This document shows positions 16,765 through 24,612 of a DNA stretch of 64,000 bases, in pieces. This DNA is from GCA-2862585 sp965277895 (GTDB lineage: Bacteria; Bacteroidota; Bacteroidia; Flavobacteriales; UBA7312). The position numbers were made by a program, and so were the translations under genes. The notes beneath the pieces were generated by a model. It saw only the letters and a list, made by a program, of their open reading frames with translations. It had not been told where the DNA came from and searched no databases. Where the stretch lies: contig CBDIDR010000001.1 of assembly GCA_965277895.1 (NCBI GenBank), positions 1,426,001 to 1,490,000 of the forward strand. The letters are read 5' to 3'. How positions within the stretch are numbered: position 1 is the stretch's first letter; each line of letters opens with the position of its first letter.

Positions 16765-17882
16765 TGAAGTACTTAACTCTTCTAAGTTTACTATTTCTAA
16801 GTCTTAGCTCATTTGGGCAACAGTATAATAACCCTGAAAGTGTTGATTATGATAGTAATGGTGACCGCTACCTTATTTCCAATTCGAATGAAGGTAAAAT
16901 ACTTTCTTATGATTTAGAAAATGATGTACTTGAGACATTTGTTTCAGGAGTTGGTGCTGGACCTCACGGATTAGAAGTAGTTGGTAATGAAGTCTATGCG
17001 TGTAGCGGTAGCCGGTTAAAAGCCTATGACTTACAAAGCGGAGAAGAAACCGTTAACATCAATTTAGGAGCTACTTTTGCCAATGGCATCACACATAAGG
17101 GTAATGACGTATTTGTAACAGACTTTAGTGGCAAAGACATCTACAGATACAACATCACTAGCGGAATTTTCAATATGTACATTCAAAACCTTCCAGTAAC
17201 TCCTAATGGGATTTTATACGATGAAATGGGAGACAGACTTCTAGTAGTTTGCTGGGGAGTTAACGCTCCCATCTACGAAATTGACATGAGTGATTCTAGC
17301 TATACTACTGTAGCCTCAACAAATCTAGGCTATTGCGACGGTATCGCTATGGATAATAATGGTGATTTTTACGTCTCAGCTTGGAGCAATGATGCCGTTA
17401 ATAAATTCAATAGTGACTTTAGTGGAGGCTCTACAGTGGTTGTTTCAAACATGAGTTCTCCTGCCGATATTTACTACAATAGAGATACTGACGTACTTGC
17501 CATTCCTAACTCAGGAAACAATACGGTGATTTTTGAGAGTTTTGGTAGTATTTCCTTCACATGTGGACTTATGGGATGTATGGAATTGTCTGACAACACC
17601 GGAGAGTATTCCACATTAGAAGACTGTGAAGCAGATTGCGAAAACATTGCTCTGGACGAATTCAATACGGAAGAACGTTTGTTCTACCCAAATCCAGTAC
17701 ATAATGGCGGAAATATTATTTGGCAATCGGAAGATGCAGAAATCGAAATTTACAATTTACAAGGGCAGTTGATTCTATCAGAACAGATTAATAAAAATCA
17801 AATATTAGAACTTCCTTTAGTCAAAAAAGGGTTTTATTTGCTAAAGACAAACGATAAGCAAGAAAGAATTCTAATTCACTAA
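16764..17882 (+). CDS. Secreted SMP-30/NHL-like beta-propeller with T9SS sorting domain
   Basis: 372 residues. A signal peptide (about 1-18, ending SSFGQ) precedes an NHL/SMP-30-like propeller at about 20-265, with repeated blades such as PHGLEVVGNEVYAC, FANGITHKGNDVFVTD, TPNGILYDEMGDRLLVV and CDGIAMDNNGDFYVS. Then comes a small Cys-rich module (about 265-293) like that of the upstream protein and a T9SS sorting domain (RLFYPNPVHNGG, LVKKGFYLLKTND). Blades lack the metal-site residues I would require to call it a lactonase, so it may be a binding rather than a catalytic propeller. TAATG coupling to the upstream dehydrogenase-like gene suggests joint secretion. Confidence 0.82.
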   Translation: MKYLTLLSLLFLSLSSFGQQYNNPESVDYDSNGDRYLISNSNEGKILSYDLENDVLETFVSGVGAGPHGLEVVGNEVYACSGSRLKAYDLQSGEETVNINLGATFANGITHKGNDVFVTDFSGKDIYRYNITSGIFNMYIQNLPVTPNGILYDEMGDRLLVVCWGVNAPIYEIDMSDSSYTTVASTNLGYCDGIAMDNNGDFYVSAWSNDAVNKFNSDFSGGSTVVVSNMSSPADIYYNRDTDVLAIPNSGNNTVIFESFGSISFTCGLMGCMELSDNTGEYSTLEDCEADCENIALDEFNTEERLFYPNPVHNGGNIIWQSEDAEIEIYNLQGQLILSEQINKNQILELPLVKKGFYLLKTNDKQERILIH

Positions 17883-17886
17883 TCGC

Positions 17887-19164
17887 ATGAACACTACCCC
17901 TTTAGCCGAACGATTAAGACCAAAATCACTAGATGATTTTATAGGGCAAGAACACCTCATTGGAAAAAATGGAGTACTTCTAAAAACCCTAAAGAATAAC
18001 ATCATTCCATCCATCATTTTTTGGGGACCTCCAGGCGTAGGGAAAACAACCTTGGCAAATATTATAGCCAATCAGCTAGATAGACCGTTTTACACCCTTA
18101 GTGCCATTAACTCAGGTGTAAAAGACGTAAGGGAAGTCATTACCAAAGCCAGTTCTCTAGGATTGTTTGGCAAAAATGTTCCCATTCTTTTCATTGATGA
18201 GATACACCGCTTTAGCAAATCACAGCAAGACTCTCTATTAAATGCAGTAGAAAAAGGCATAGTAACCCTAATTGGTGCAACGACTGAAAACCCTTCTTTT
18301 GAAGTGATATCAGCACTATTATCACGCTGTCAGGTTTATGTTTTAGAGAGTTTTGATAAAACACATCTCCTTCAATTGCTAGATCAAGCCATACAAAAAG
18401 ACGATATTTTAAGTCAAAAGAACATCAACATCAAAGAGAGCGATGCCTTGTTAAGATTATCCGGAGGAGATGGCAGAAAATTGCTAAATGTTTTTGAGCT
18501 TGTCGTCAATACTCAAAACACCACTGATATTACCATTACCAACGATTTGGTTATGGAGTCGGCACAAGAAAACATTGCTTTATACGATAAGTCAGGCGAA
18601 CAACACTATGATATTATTTCAGCCTTTATAAAATCCATAAGAGGCAGCGACCCCAACGCAGCAGTATATTGGCTAGCACGAATGCTAGAAGGCGGCGAAG
18701 ACATTAAATTTATTGCTAGACGACTCATCATATTAGCGTCTGAAGATATTGGCAATGCCAACCCTACCGCCTTGATTATGGCAAACAATTGCTTTCAGTC
18801 GGTAAATGTTATTGGAATGCCGGAAGCAAGAATAATACTCTCTCAAACAGCTATTTATTTGGCGAGTTCGCCTAAAAGTAATTCGTCCTACATGGCCATA
18901 AATGAGGCTCAAGAAATGGTAAGAACAAAAGGTGCTTTGTCTGTACCACTAGAGTTAAGAAATGCCCCCACTAAGCTAATGAAAGACTTGGATTACGGTA
19001 AAGAATACGCCTACGCTCACAATTATGCCAATAATTTCGTAGAGCAAGAATTTCTTCCAGATGAAATAAAAGGTGAAGTGTTCTACAATCCTGGCGACAA
19101 CGAGCGAGAAAAACAAATACGAAAATTCTTAAATAGCCGTTGGAATGATAAATACAACTACTGA
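17887..19164 (+). CDS. rarA: Replication-associated recombination protein A (MgsA/WRNIP1 family)
   Basis: A 425-residue AAA+ clamp-loader-related ATPase acting at stalled forks. ERLRPKSLDDFIGQEHL is the family's opening; Walker A is GPPGVGKT at 47-54; Walker B is ILFIDEIHRF; sensor 1 lies in IGATTENPSF; and the C-terminal tetramerisation region contains GSDPNAAVYWLARMLEGGED and the DIGNANPTAL motif. Length matches the family. It begins 4 bases after the propeller gene stop on the same strand, so it may be read through from it, although it is functionally unrelated. Confidence 0.95.
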   Translation: MNTTPLAERLRPKSLDDFIGQEHLIGKNGVLLKTLKNNIIPSIIFWGPPGVGKTTLANIIANQLDRPFYTLSAINSGVKDVREVITKASSLGLFGKNVPILFIDEIHRFSKSQQDSLLNAVEKGIVTLIGATTENPSFEVISALLSRCQVYVLESFDKTHLLQLLDQAIQKDDILSQKNINIKESDALLRLSGGDGRKLLNVFELVVNTQNTTDITITNDLVMESAQENIALYDKSGEQHYDIISAFIKSIRGSDPNAAVYWLARMLEGGEDIKFIARRLIILASEDIGNANPTALIMANNCFQSVNVIGMPEARIILSQTAIYLASSPKSNSSYMAINEAQEMVRTKGALSVPLELRNAPTKLMKDLDYGKEYAYAHNYANNFVEQEFLPDEIKGEVFYNPGDNEREKQIRKFLNSRWNDKYNY

Positions 19165-19171
19165 TATTTAA

Positions 19172-19179
19172 TACATTTG
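19172..19179 (+). promoter_or_regulatory. -7 promoter element TACATTTG
   Basis: An exact TAnnTTTG match in the 32-base gap after rarA, 17 bases before the ATG at 19197. It suggests an independent promoter for the lipoprotein, DUF5723 and kdsA run. Confidence 0.5.
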
Positions 19180-19196
19180 TAAAAATTTGCTCTAAG

Positions 19197-21236
19197 ATGA
19201 AGTCCATCCTTAAGATTTTAATTCTCTTTGTATTTCTATCATCATGTAAACATGATTTTGAGAAACCCGTATGGAATGCCGACTTCAGCACCCCCCTAGC
19301 CTACACTCAAGTGAGCTTACTGAATTTGGCAAATGATAGTACTATTCAATTTGATACTCTTGGTGATAACAGTCTAAAATTCGTATTTCTGAAAGAACTC
19401 ATCAACTACCGACTGGATAGCCTTATTAGTTTAGAAGAAATAAGCACAACCAAAAATGTAAAGCTTAAAACCATTAACTTTTCAAATACGGTAGTTACTA
19501 ATGAAATTACTCTAGGAGAACTCATCTCATCAATCAGTTTTGGAACCATATTATTACCCAATGGTAGCGATGCGGTAATTCCTGCCTACTCGGACTTATT
19601 GAACGATACCTTTCCAATCGATGCGAACGAATATTTTGAAGAAATGACCTTTACAGAAGGCTATATTGACCTCAAAATAGTCAATAATTTACAAACAGAC
19701 CTCAGTAATGTAGTCTTGGAATTGAGAAATGAAAATGCTTCTAACAACATTATTAGCATGAACATTCCTCTACTGCAAAGTGGAGCAACAGAAATAGCAA
19801 GTGAATCCCTAGCTGGTCAAACTCTTTTAGGAAACTTAGAGGTGGAAATTATAAGTGCTGATATAGTGGGCACAGCACCAAATGCTGTGAATATAGACTA
19901 TTCTGATGCTCTGATTTCTGAGATAAAAATAAGGGATATTGAACTGTATGAAGGTATTGCCATATTCCCAACTCAACAAATATTTGATGAGGATACGGTT
20001 GTTTCCTTTCAACTAGATGATGTTAAATTAAATAGAGTATTGGTTAGCGAGGGTGGTGTAAGTGTTATTGGCGTAAGTACCATTCAAGACACTATTAAAA
20101 TTCAGTACAAAATTCCTGGCGCGACATTAAATGGTCAGCCTTTTGAGTTTAATTTTAACCTCCCCCCTGCACCAGAAGGAGAATCCATTACAGTAACTAA
20201 GTTTTTTGATTTTTCTGCTTATGAAATTGACATGACTGGAAAATATGGCGACACCATTAATACCATTTATACACAGTCTACTGGCTATATAGACTCCTCT
20301 GGTGTTATCACTAATATTTCTCTGGAAGATAGTGTCTTCAACACCATTACCATCAAAGAAATTGTTCCCGAAAAGGCATGGGGAACCTTAGGCACTGATA
20401 CCTTTGGAGAAAATCAAAGCATAGATTTTAGTGATTTTTCAAACTTCCAAGGTGAAATTGATTTGTCACAGATAGATGTTGTCTTAAACACAGAAAATTA
20501 CTTGGGTGCAACTGCCGATGTATGGATTAAAAACCTAAGCGGTGAAAACAGTCAAGAAACAGTAAGTCTAGCAAGTCCACTACTCGCCACTCCTTTCAGT
20601 ATTATAGCGGCAGTTGAAAATAATTCGAGCAGTCAACCCATTACGCCATCAAACAGTAGTATTACCTTTGATGAAACAAACTCTAATATTGATGAACTTA
20701 TAGAGAGTAAACCCGAAACCATAGACTTTTCGTTCGAACTCATCACCAACCCAAATCAAGATAATTCCGAAGGCTTTTTATACAGAGATTACGGACTAAA
20801 AACTAATCTTGAAATTGGCATACCACTTTCCATAAGTGCTTCTGAAATAGTCATTAAAGATACCTTAGACGTTATCATAAATAATGTCGAGGACCTTAAC
20901 GAAGGAACATTCACTCTACTGGCTAAAAATAAATACCCATTAGATGCTGAGGTAATCATTAATTTACTAGATGGCAACGGTACAATTTTGGAATCACTGG
21001 AGTCTGAACAAATTGTTCAAGCAAGTGATGTTGATATCAATGGAAAAAGCATAGGCGTTAAAACAAGTGAACTGAGCTATCCTTTTGAATCCATCAGTCA
21101 TAGCCTAAATGCAGCCGAAAAGATTGCCTTTGAAGTAAAGCTAAATACTCGAGCAGACGAAGGATTTATTACTGTGTACAGTGACTACTATATTGACCTC
21201 AAACTCATTGCTAACTTTAACTACACCATAGACTAA
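19197..21236 (+). CDS. Large hypothetical lipoprotein of beta-rich repeats
   Basis: 679 residues with a lipoprotein signal ending LSSC (Cys17) followed by KHDFEKPVWNADFSTPLAY, an opening shared by many Flavobacteriales lipoproteins of unknown function. The body is beta-rich and low in Cys and Trp, with recurring segments of the type EGYIDLKIVNNLQTDLSNV and LEIGIPLSISASEIVIKDT, which resemble domains found twice or more in such proteins. There is no catalytic motif. The stop overlaps the next start (TAATG), pairing it with a predicted outer-membrane barrel. I infer an outer-membrane lipoprotein that works with, or plugs, that barrel; this is a guess from context. Confidence 0.72.
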   Translation: MKSILKILILFVFLSSCKHDFEKPVWNADFSTPLAYTQVSLLNLANDSTIQFDTLGDNSLKFVFLKELINYRLDSLISLEEISTTKNVKLKTINFSNTVVTNEITLGELISSISFGTILLPNGSDAVIPAYSDLLNDTFPIDANEYFEEMTFTEGYIDLKIVNNLQTDLSNVVLELRNENASNNIISMNIPLLQSGATEIASESLAGQTLLGNLEVEIISADIVGTAPNAVNIDYSDALISEIKIRDIELYEGIAIFPTQQIFDEDTVVSFQLDDVKLNRVLVSEGGVSVIGVSTIQDTIKIQYKIPGATLNGQPFEFNFNLPPAPEGESITVTKFFDFSAYEIDMTGKYGDTINTIYTQSTGYIDSSGVITNISLEDSVFNTITIKEIVPEKAWGTLGTDTFGENQSIDFSDFSNFQGEIDLSQIDVVLNTENYLGATADVWIKNLSGENSQETVSLASPLLATPFSIIAAVENNSSSQPITPSNSSITFDETNSNIDELIESKPETIDFSFELITNPNQDNSEGFLYRDYGLKTNLEIGIPLSISASEIVIKDTLDVIINNVEDLNEGTFTLLAKNKYPLDAEVIINLLDGNGTILESLESEQIVQASDVDINGKSIGVKTSELSYPFESISHSLNAAEKIAFEVKLNTRADEGFITVYSDYYIDLKLIANFNYTID

Positions 21237-22405
21237 TGAGAATAGTTCTTGCCACAGTATTTTTGCTAACTTCCTTTCTAGTAAAAGCTCAAGAAAGCAG
21301 TTTAGAAATCAATAGCAATCTAGGGTTTATGAATACGCACTTCAATGAACCTCTGTTGTCCGAATCCTATGGATTTTTGGATGATAAGGAGAAAGATAAT
21401 ATAATCTCTGCTCTTGACTCCGATAATTTCTTTCAGGCAGAAATAGACAACGAACTAAAATATAGCCACAAAAAAGGATGGAGTATTGCCTTTGGAAACC
21501 ACCTGGCTGCCTATGGTGCTTACTCCGATGACATTGTGAAACTCACTTTGTTGGGTAACTCGCCTTTCAGAGGAGAACAACTGGATTTAGAACCTTTGGA
21601 CTTCACCGCTTACCACTACTCCAAATTTGAAGTTGGCTACCAATGGAATTCTAAATTTAACACTTCTATCTCTCTCTTGGCAGGACACCAATTTGCTGAA
21701 TTGGACGTAAACAAAGCTACCTTTTACACCGATGAGTTTAGCGACTTCTTTGAGTATGACATGGCTTTTGAAGGACATTTTAGCGACACCACTGATCTAA
21801 TGAACAATCTTTTTGCTCTAAATGGCAAGGGTGCGGCATTGAACATTCATTATTCTGATTCCATTAGAAACGGACGTATAGATATCGGTCTTAAAGATTT
21901 GGGAATGATTAGGTGGAATGAGAAAACCACCAACTTACTAATAGATAGCGAATGGCATTTTGAAGGTGTTAATATTGACGACTTCATAGAATTCAACGAC
22001 AGTATATTGGAAAATTACTTTGACAGTATTCAAGATGTTTTTCAAAAACACAATGAGGAAAGTTACAATTGGCGATTGCCCATTACACTCAAGCTAAATA
22101 TATTTCAATGGAGCCAATCAGAATTCATAGATGCTTATTCCTTTTCTGTTGTACATAAACCAAGATTTTATACCACTCCTAGATTTGCTCTTGACCTTCA
22201 CAAAAGCTTCAAGAAACACGGTTTTAGCTTAGGCTATCATCTAGGAGGTTATGAAAAAGCAGGTTTTCAATTTGCCTATAATTTCAGTGGTAAAAAGACC
22301 CAGTTTAAACTATTTAGCAAACAAGCGAATGCCCTTGTACCCTCTCAAAACTATGGTGTTCATCTTGGCTTTGGCATAAAAAGAGTATTTTCGACAAGCA
22401 AATAA
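21236..22405 (+). CDS. Outer-membrane beta-barrel protein, DUF5723-like
   Basis: 389 residues with a signal peptide (ending LVKAQ, about 18). The body alternates short amphipathic strands with aromatic ends (for example WSIAFGNHLAAYGAYSDD, KFEVGYQWNSKFNTSISLLA, GFSLGYHLGGYEKAGFQFAY) and ends in VHLGFGIKRVF, consistent with a barrel whose last strand ends in an aromatic residue. The early NLGFMNTHFNEPLLSESYGF and RGEQLDLEPLDFTAYHY segments resemble DUF5723 proteins of Bacteroidota. It is coupled to the lipoprotein gene by TAATG and followed 9 bases later by kdsA, an LPS-precursor gene, which fits an outer-membrane theme. Confidence 0.7.
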   Translation: MRIVLATVFLLTSFLVKAQESSLEINSNLGFMNTHFNEPLLSESYGFLDDKEKDNIISALDSDNFFQAEIDNELKYSHKKGWSIAFGNHLAAYGAYSDDIVKLTLLGNSPFRGEQLDLEPLDFTAYHYSKFEVGYQWNSKFNTSISLLAGHQFAELDVNKATFYTDEFSDFFEYDMAFEGHFSDTTDLMNNLFALNGKGAALNIHYSDSIRNGRIDIGLKDLGMIRWNEKTTNLLIDSEWHFEGVNIDDFIEFNDSILENYFDSIQDVFQKHNEESYNWRLPITLKLNIFQWSQSEFIDAYSFSVVHKPRFYTTPRFALDLHKSFKKHGFSLGYHLGGYEKAGFQFAYNFSGKKTQFKLFSKQANALVPSQNYGVHLGFGIKRVFSTSK

Positions 22406-22414
22406 ACCCAAACA

Positions 22415-23206
22415 GTGATAAGTAAACTGAAATTTAAAGACTCCTTTTTTCTCATAGCAGGACCCTGTGCTATTGAAGGCGAAGAGATGGCTTTTGAGAT
22501 TGCCACACACATTAAATCCCTTTGCGAAGAATTGGGAATTCCTTTTGTGTTTAAAGGCTCTTACAGAAAAGCAAACCGTTCACGTTTGGACTCATTTACT
22601 GGCATTGGCGATGAGAAAGCACTAGCTATTCTCAAAAAGATTAGAAAAGAGCTAGACGTGCCTACCACTACCGACATACATTCTGTGGAAGAAGCCGAAT
22701 TAGCCGCTAAGAGCGTGGATATTTTACAAATACCTGCCTTCCTCTGCCGACAAACTGATTTGCTAGTAGCCGCCGCCAAAACAGGCAAAACTGTAAACAT
22801 CAAGAAGGGACAATTTTTATCTCCTCAAGCCATGCAGTTTGCTGTACAAAAAGTTAAAGACAGTGGAAACAACTGCGTTATGCTTACCGAAAGAGGTAGC
22901 CAATTTGGTTACCACGAATTGGTAGTTGATTTTAAAGGTATTCCGACCATGCAAGAGTACGCACCAGTGATAATGGATGTTACCCACTCTCTGCAACAGC
23001 CTAACCAAAGCAGTGGCGTAACGGGTGGACAACCCCAACTAATAGAAACTATAGCCAAAGCAGCAATTGCTTCTGGTGTAGATGGAATATTTTTGGAAAC
23101 CCACCCCAACCCTAGCCAAGCTAAATCAGATGGCGCGAATATGCTAGCCCTCAACCAATTGGAGGACTTGTTGAAAAAATTAGTACGACTGAAAAAAGCC
23201 CTTTAA
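22415..23206 (+). CDS. kdsA: 3-deoxy-8-phosphooctulonate (KDO-8-P) synthase
   Basis: 263 residues; condenses arabinose-5-phosphate and PEP for the LPS inner core. A GTG start at 22415 gives the expected N-terminus. Motifs are LIAGPCAIE, the PEP/A5P loop KGSYRKANRSR, IPAFLCRQTDLL, KKGQFLSP, the LTERG segment, DVTHSLQQP and ETHPNP. The Cys in AGPC (Cys18) together with the later His, Glu and Asp marks the metal-dependent class, in contrast to the Asn found in the E. coli enzyme. It sits 9 bases after the barrel gene. Confidence 0.95.
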   Translation: MISKLKFKDSFFLIAGPCAIEGEEMAFEIATHIKSLCEELGIPFVFKGSYRKANRSRLDSFTGIGDEKALAILKKIRKELDVPTTTDIHSVEEAELAAKSVDILQIPAFLCRQTDLLVAAAKTGKTVNIKKGQFLSPQAMQFAVQKVKDSGNNCVMLTERGSQFGYHELVVDFKGIPTMQEYAPVIMDVTHSLQQPNQSSGVTGGQPQLIETIAKAAIASGVDGIFLETHPNPSQAKSDGANMLALNQLEDLLKKLVRLKKAL

Positions 23207-23276
23207 TTTTTGTAAATTTGAGCTTCTAAACTTATTGCCACTTACCTTTTCCATTTCATTTATGATGTAATTAATG

Positions 23277-23293
23277 TGTCAGATAATCTGACA
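23277..23293. promoter_or_regulatory. 17-bp palindromic operator-like site
   Basis: TGTCAGATAATCTGACA is a perfect 8-base dyad around one central base, 25 bases before the ATG at 23319. Size, symmetry and position fit a binding site for a dimeric helix-turn-helix regulator; the TGTCA-TGACA half-sites recall CRP/FNR or TetR/GntR operators. The rest of 23207-23318 is AT-rich, with nothing else seen. Confidence 0.5.
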
Positions 23294-23318
23294 GTAATTG
23301 TTTAATAAAACTTTTGTA

Positions 23319-23489
23319 ATGAAAGATTACACAGTAATTAAACTAGACTCTTGGTGGTCTAGTGACCAGCTTAGAAAGGAAGCAGAGAGCTTAATTAATG
23401 AAAAGGCAAGACAAGGTTATGAAATTGTATCCGTTTCCTTTGATTGTAGCTTTTTTGAATTTCAATGCTTTATTACAATATGTAAATGA
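23319..23489 (+). CDS. Small DUF4177-like protein
   Basis: 56 residues starting at ATG 23319 (MKDYTVIKLDSWWS). The pattern of an opening beta strand, a helix (SLINEKARQGYEIVSVSF) and a final strand (CFITICK) is that of DUF4177, in which a G-Y/W-E-x-V-x-V motif follows the helix. It is cytosolic; function unknown. An earlier in-frame ATG at 23298 would add seven residues but falls too close to the palindrome and -7-like AACTTTTG. It is probably the first gene of a short unit with the cytochrome gene, 28 bases downstream. Confidence 0.55.
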   Translation: MKDYTVIKLDSWWSSDQLRKEAESLINEKARQGYEIVSVSFDCSFFEFQCFITICK

Positions 23490-23517
23490 TTTATTAAAAA
23501 TAAATAAAACTATACCC

Positions 23518-24117
23518 ATGAAAAAACTCATTCTAATCTGTGCAATCGCCTATTTTGTTGGTTGTGATAATGTGTCCTTCAAAATGGACACTGGTAAAAA
23601 ATGTGCTAATGAATCTAATTCACAAATTACAGAAGCATGTGAAAGCCCATCAAACATTGAAGAAGGCAAACGCTTAGTCACTGCCCTTGGCTGTAACGAC
23701 TGCCATTCTCCAAAGAAAATGACCGAATTTGGTCCTGTTCCAGATGAAAATTTATTGCTATCGGTTCACCCTCAAAGTATGCCTTTGGCAGATTATGACC
23801 CTAGTGTTGCTAATTCTGGTGCATGGATATTATTTAGTGGTAGTGGCATAGCAGCCGTAGGCCCTTGGGGAACATCTTTTGCCTCTAACCTAACGCCCCA
23901 CGAAACGGGTATTGGGAATTGGTCATTGGAGCAATTTACCAAAGCCATGAAAGAAGGTAAAAGCAAAGGCTTAGACAATGGTCGCATGTTGTTACCTCCC
24001 ATGCCTTGGGTAGGCTATGCCAGCTTAACAGCTGATGAACTTGAGAATATCTTTGACTATTTACAGTCCCTAGAGCCTATTGACAATCTAGTCCCTGCAC
24101 CAATTCCTCCTCAATAA
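23518..24117 (+). CDS. c-type cytochrome lipoprotein
   Basis: 199 residues. The lipoprotein signal ends YFVGC (Cys16). The single haem site CNDCH is at 59-63 in the context EGKRLVTALGCNDCHSPKKM; candidate axial Met residues lie in GRMLLPPMPWVGYASL. The C-terminal LTADELENIFDYLQSLEPI is the closing helix of a class I cytochrome c. The mid-region ASNLTPHETGIGNWSLEQFTK is typical of gluconate/alcohol-dehydrogenase-type cytochrome subunits. It should be a periplasmic electron carrier anchored to a membrane. The frame is open from 23398, but only the start at 23518 gives a signal peptide. The GNAT pseudogene follows with no gap. Confidence 0.88.
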   Translation: MKKLILICAIAYFVGCDNVSFKMDTGKKCANESNSQITEACESPSNIEEGKRLVTALGCNDCHSPKKMTEFGPVPDENLLLSVHPQSMPLADYDPSVANSGAWILFSGSGIAAVGPWGTSFASNLTPHETGIGNWSLEQFTKAMKEGKSKGLDNGRMLLPPMPWVGYASLTADELENIFDYLQSLEPIDNLVPAPIPPQ

Positions 24118-24612
24118 TTGACAACAGAAATTAAAATAAAACTACAGCCTCTTTTAGAGGAGGACAGCAAGGAAATTCTTGAGCTATTTACTAATGAAAT
24201 GGTGATTCAATCCTATTCGGAAAGCCTTAGGCCAAAGCCTGAGTAAATAGATGCTTTTATTAAGCAAATTACAACTGAAGGCTGTTGGACCTGGAAAATA
24301 GTTGAAGCTAATACAAATGGCTTTTTGGGTATTTGTTCACTATATCACTACGATAAGCTCACTAAATCCATAGAAATCGGCGGTACTCTTTCATCAGACT
24401 ATTGGGGCAAAGGCATCATGCTTAAGGCTTTTCAAGAAGTCATTAAAATAGCAAGGGAAGATTTTGACATCAAACGCATCATAGGAAAAACACAAGCCAA
24501 CAATCATAAGGCTTTAAACTTGGTGAAAAAGCTAGGCTTTAGCGTGTTTTTTATAAATGAGAATGAAACCGTAGTGGTGAAAGAGTTTGAAGAAAATACT
24601 ATTTTATCCTAA
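24118..24612 (+). pseudogene. GNAT acetyltransferase interrupted by an in-frame stop
   Basis: From TTG 24118, directly after the cytochrome stop, a 165-codon frame encodes a GNAT fold: TTEIKIKLQPLLEED at the start, SIEIGGTLSSDYWGKGIM (the acetyl-CoA loop), then ANNHKALNLVKKLGF and VVVKEF at the end, as in RimJ/RimL-type enzymes. One TAA at 24244-24246 splits it after codon 42 (RPKPE, stop, IDAFIKQI); both sides remain in the same frame and are otherwise intact. A CAA-to-TAA change is the simplest cause. The last 14 bases overlap the convergent OmpA gene. It could be a recent pseudogene, a sequencing error, or readthrough. Confidence 0.75.

Noticed and set aside
24244..24246. Recoding (readthrough or special amino acid) at the TAA in the GNAT gene
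   Set aside because: TAA is the least readthrough-prone context to invoke, and no stimulatory structure was seen; nonsense mutation or error is simpler.
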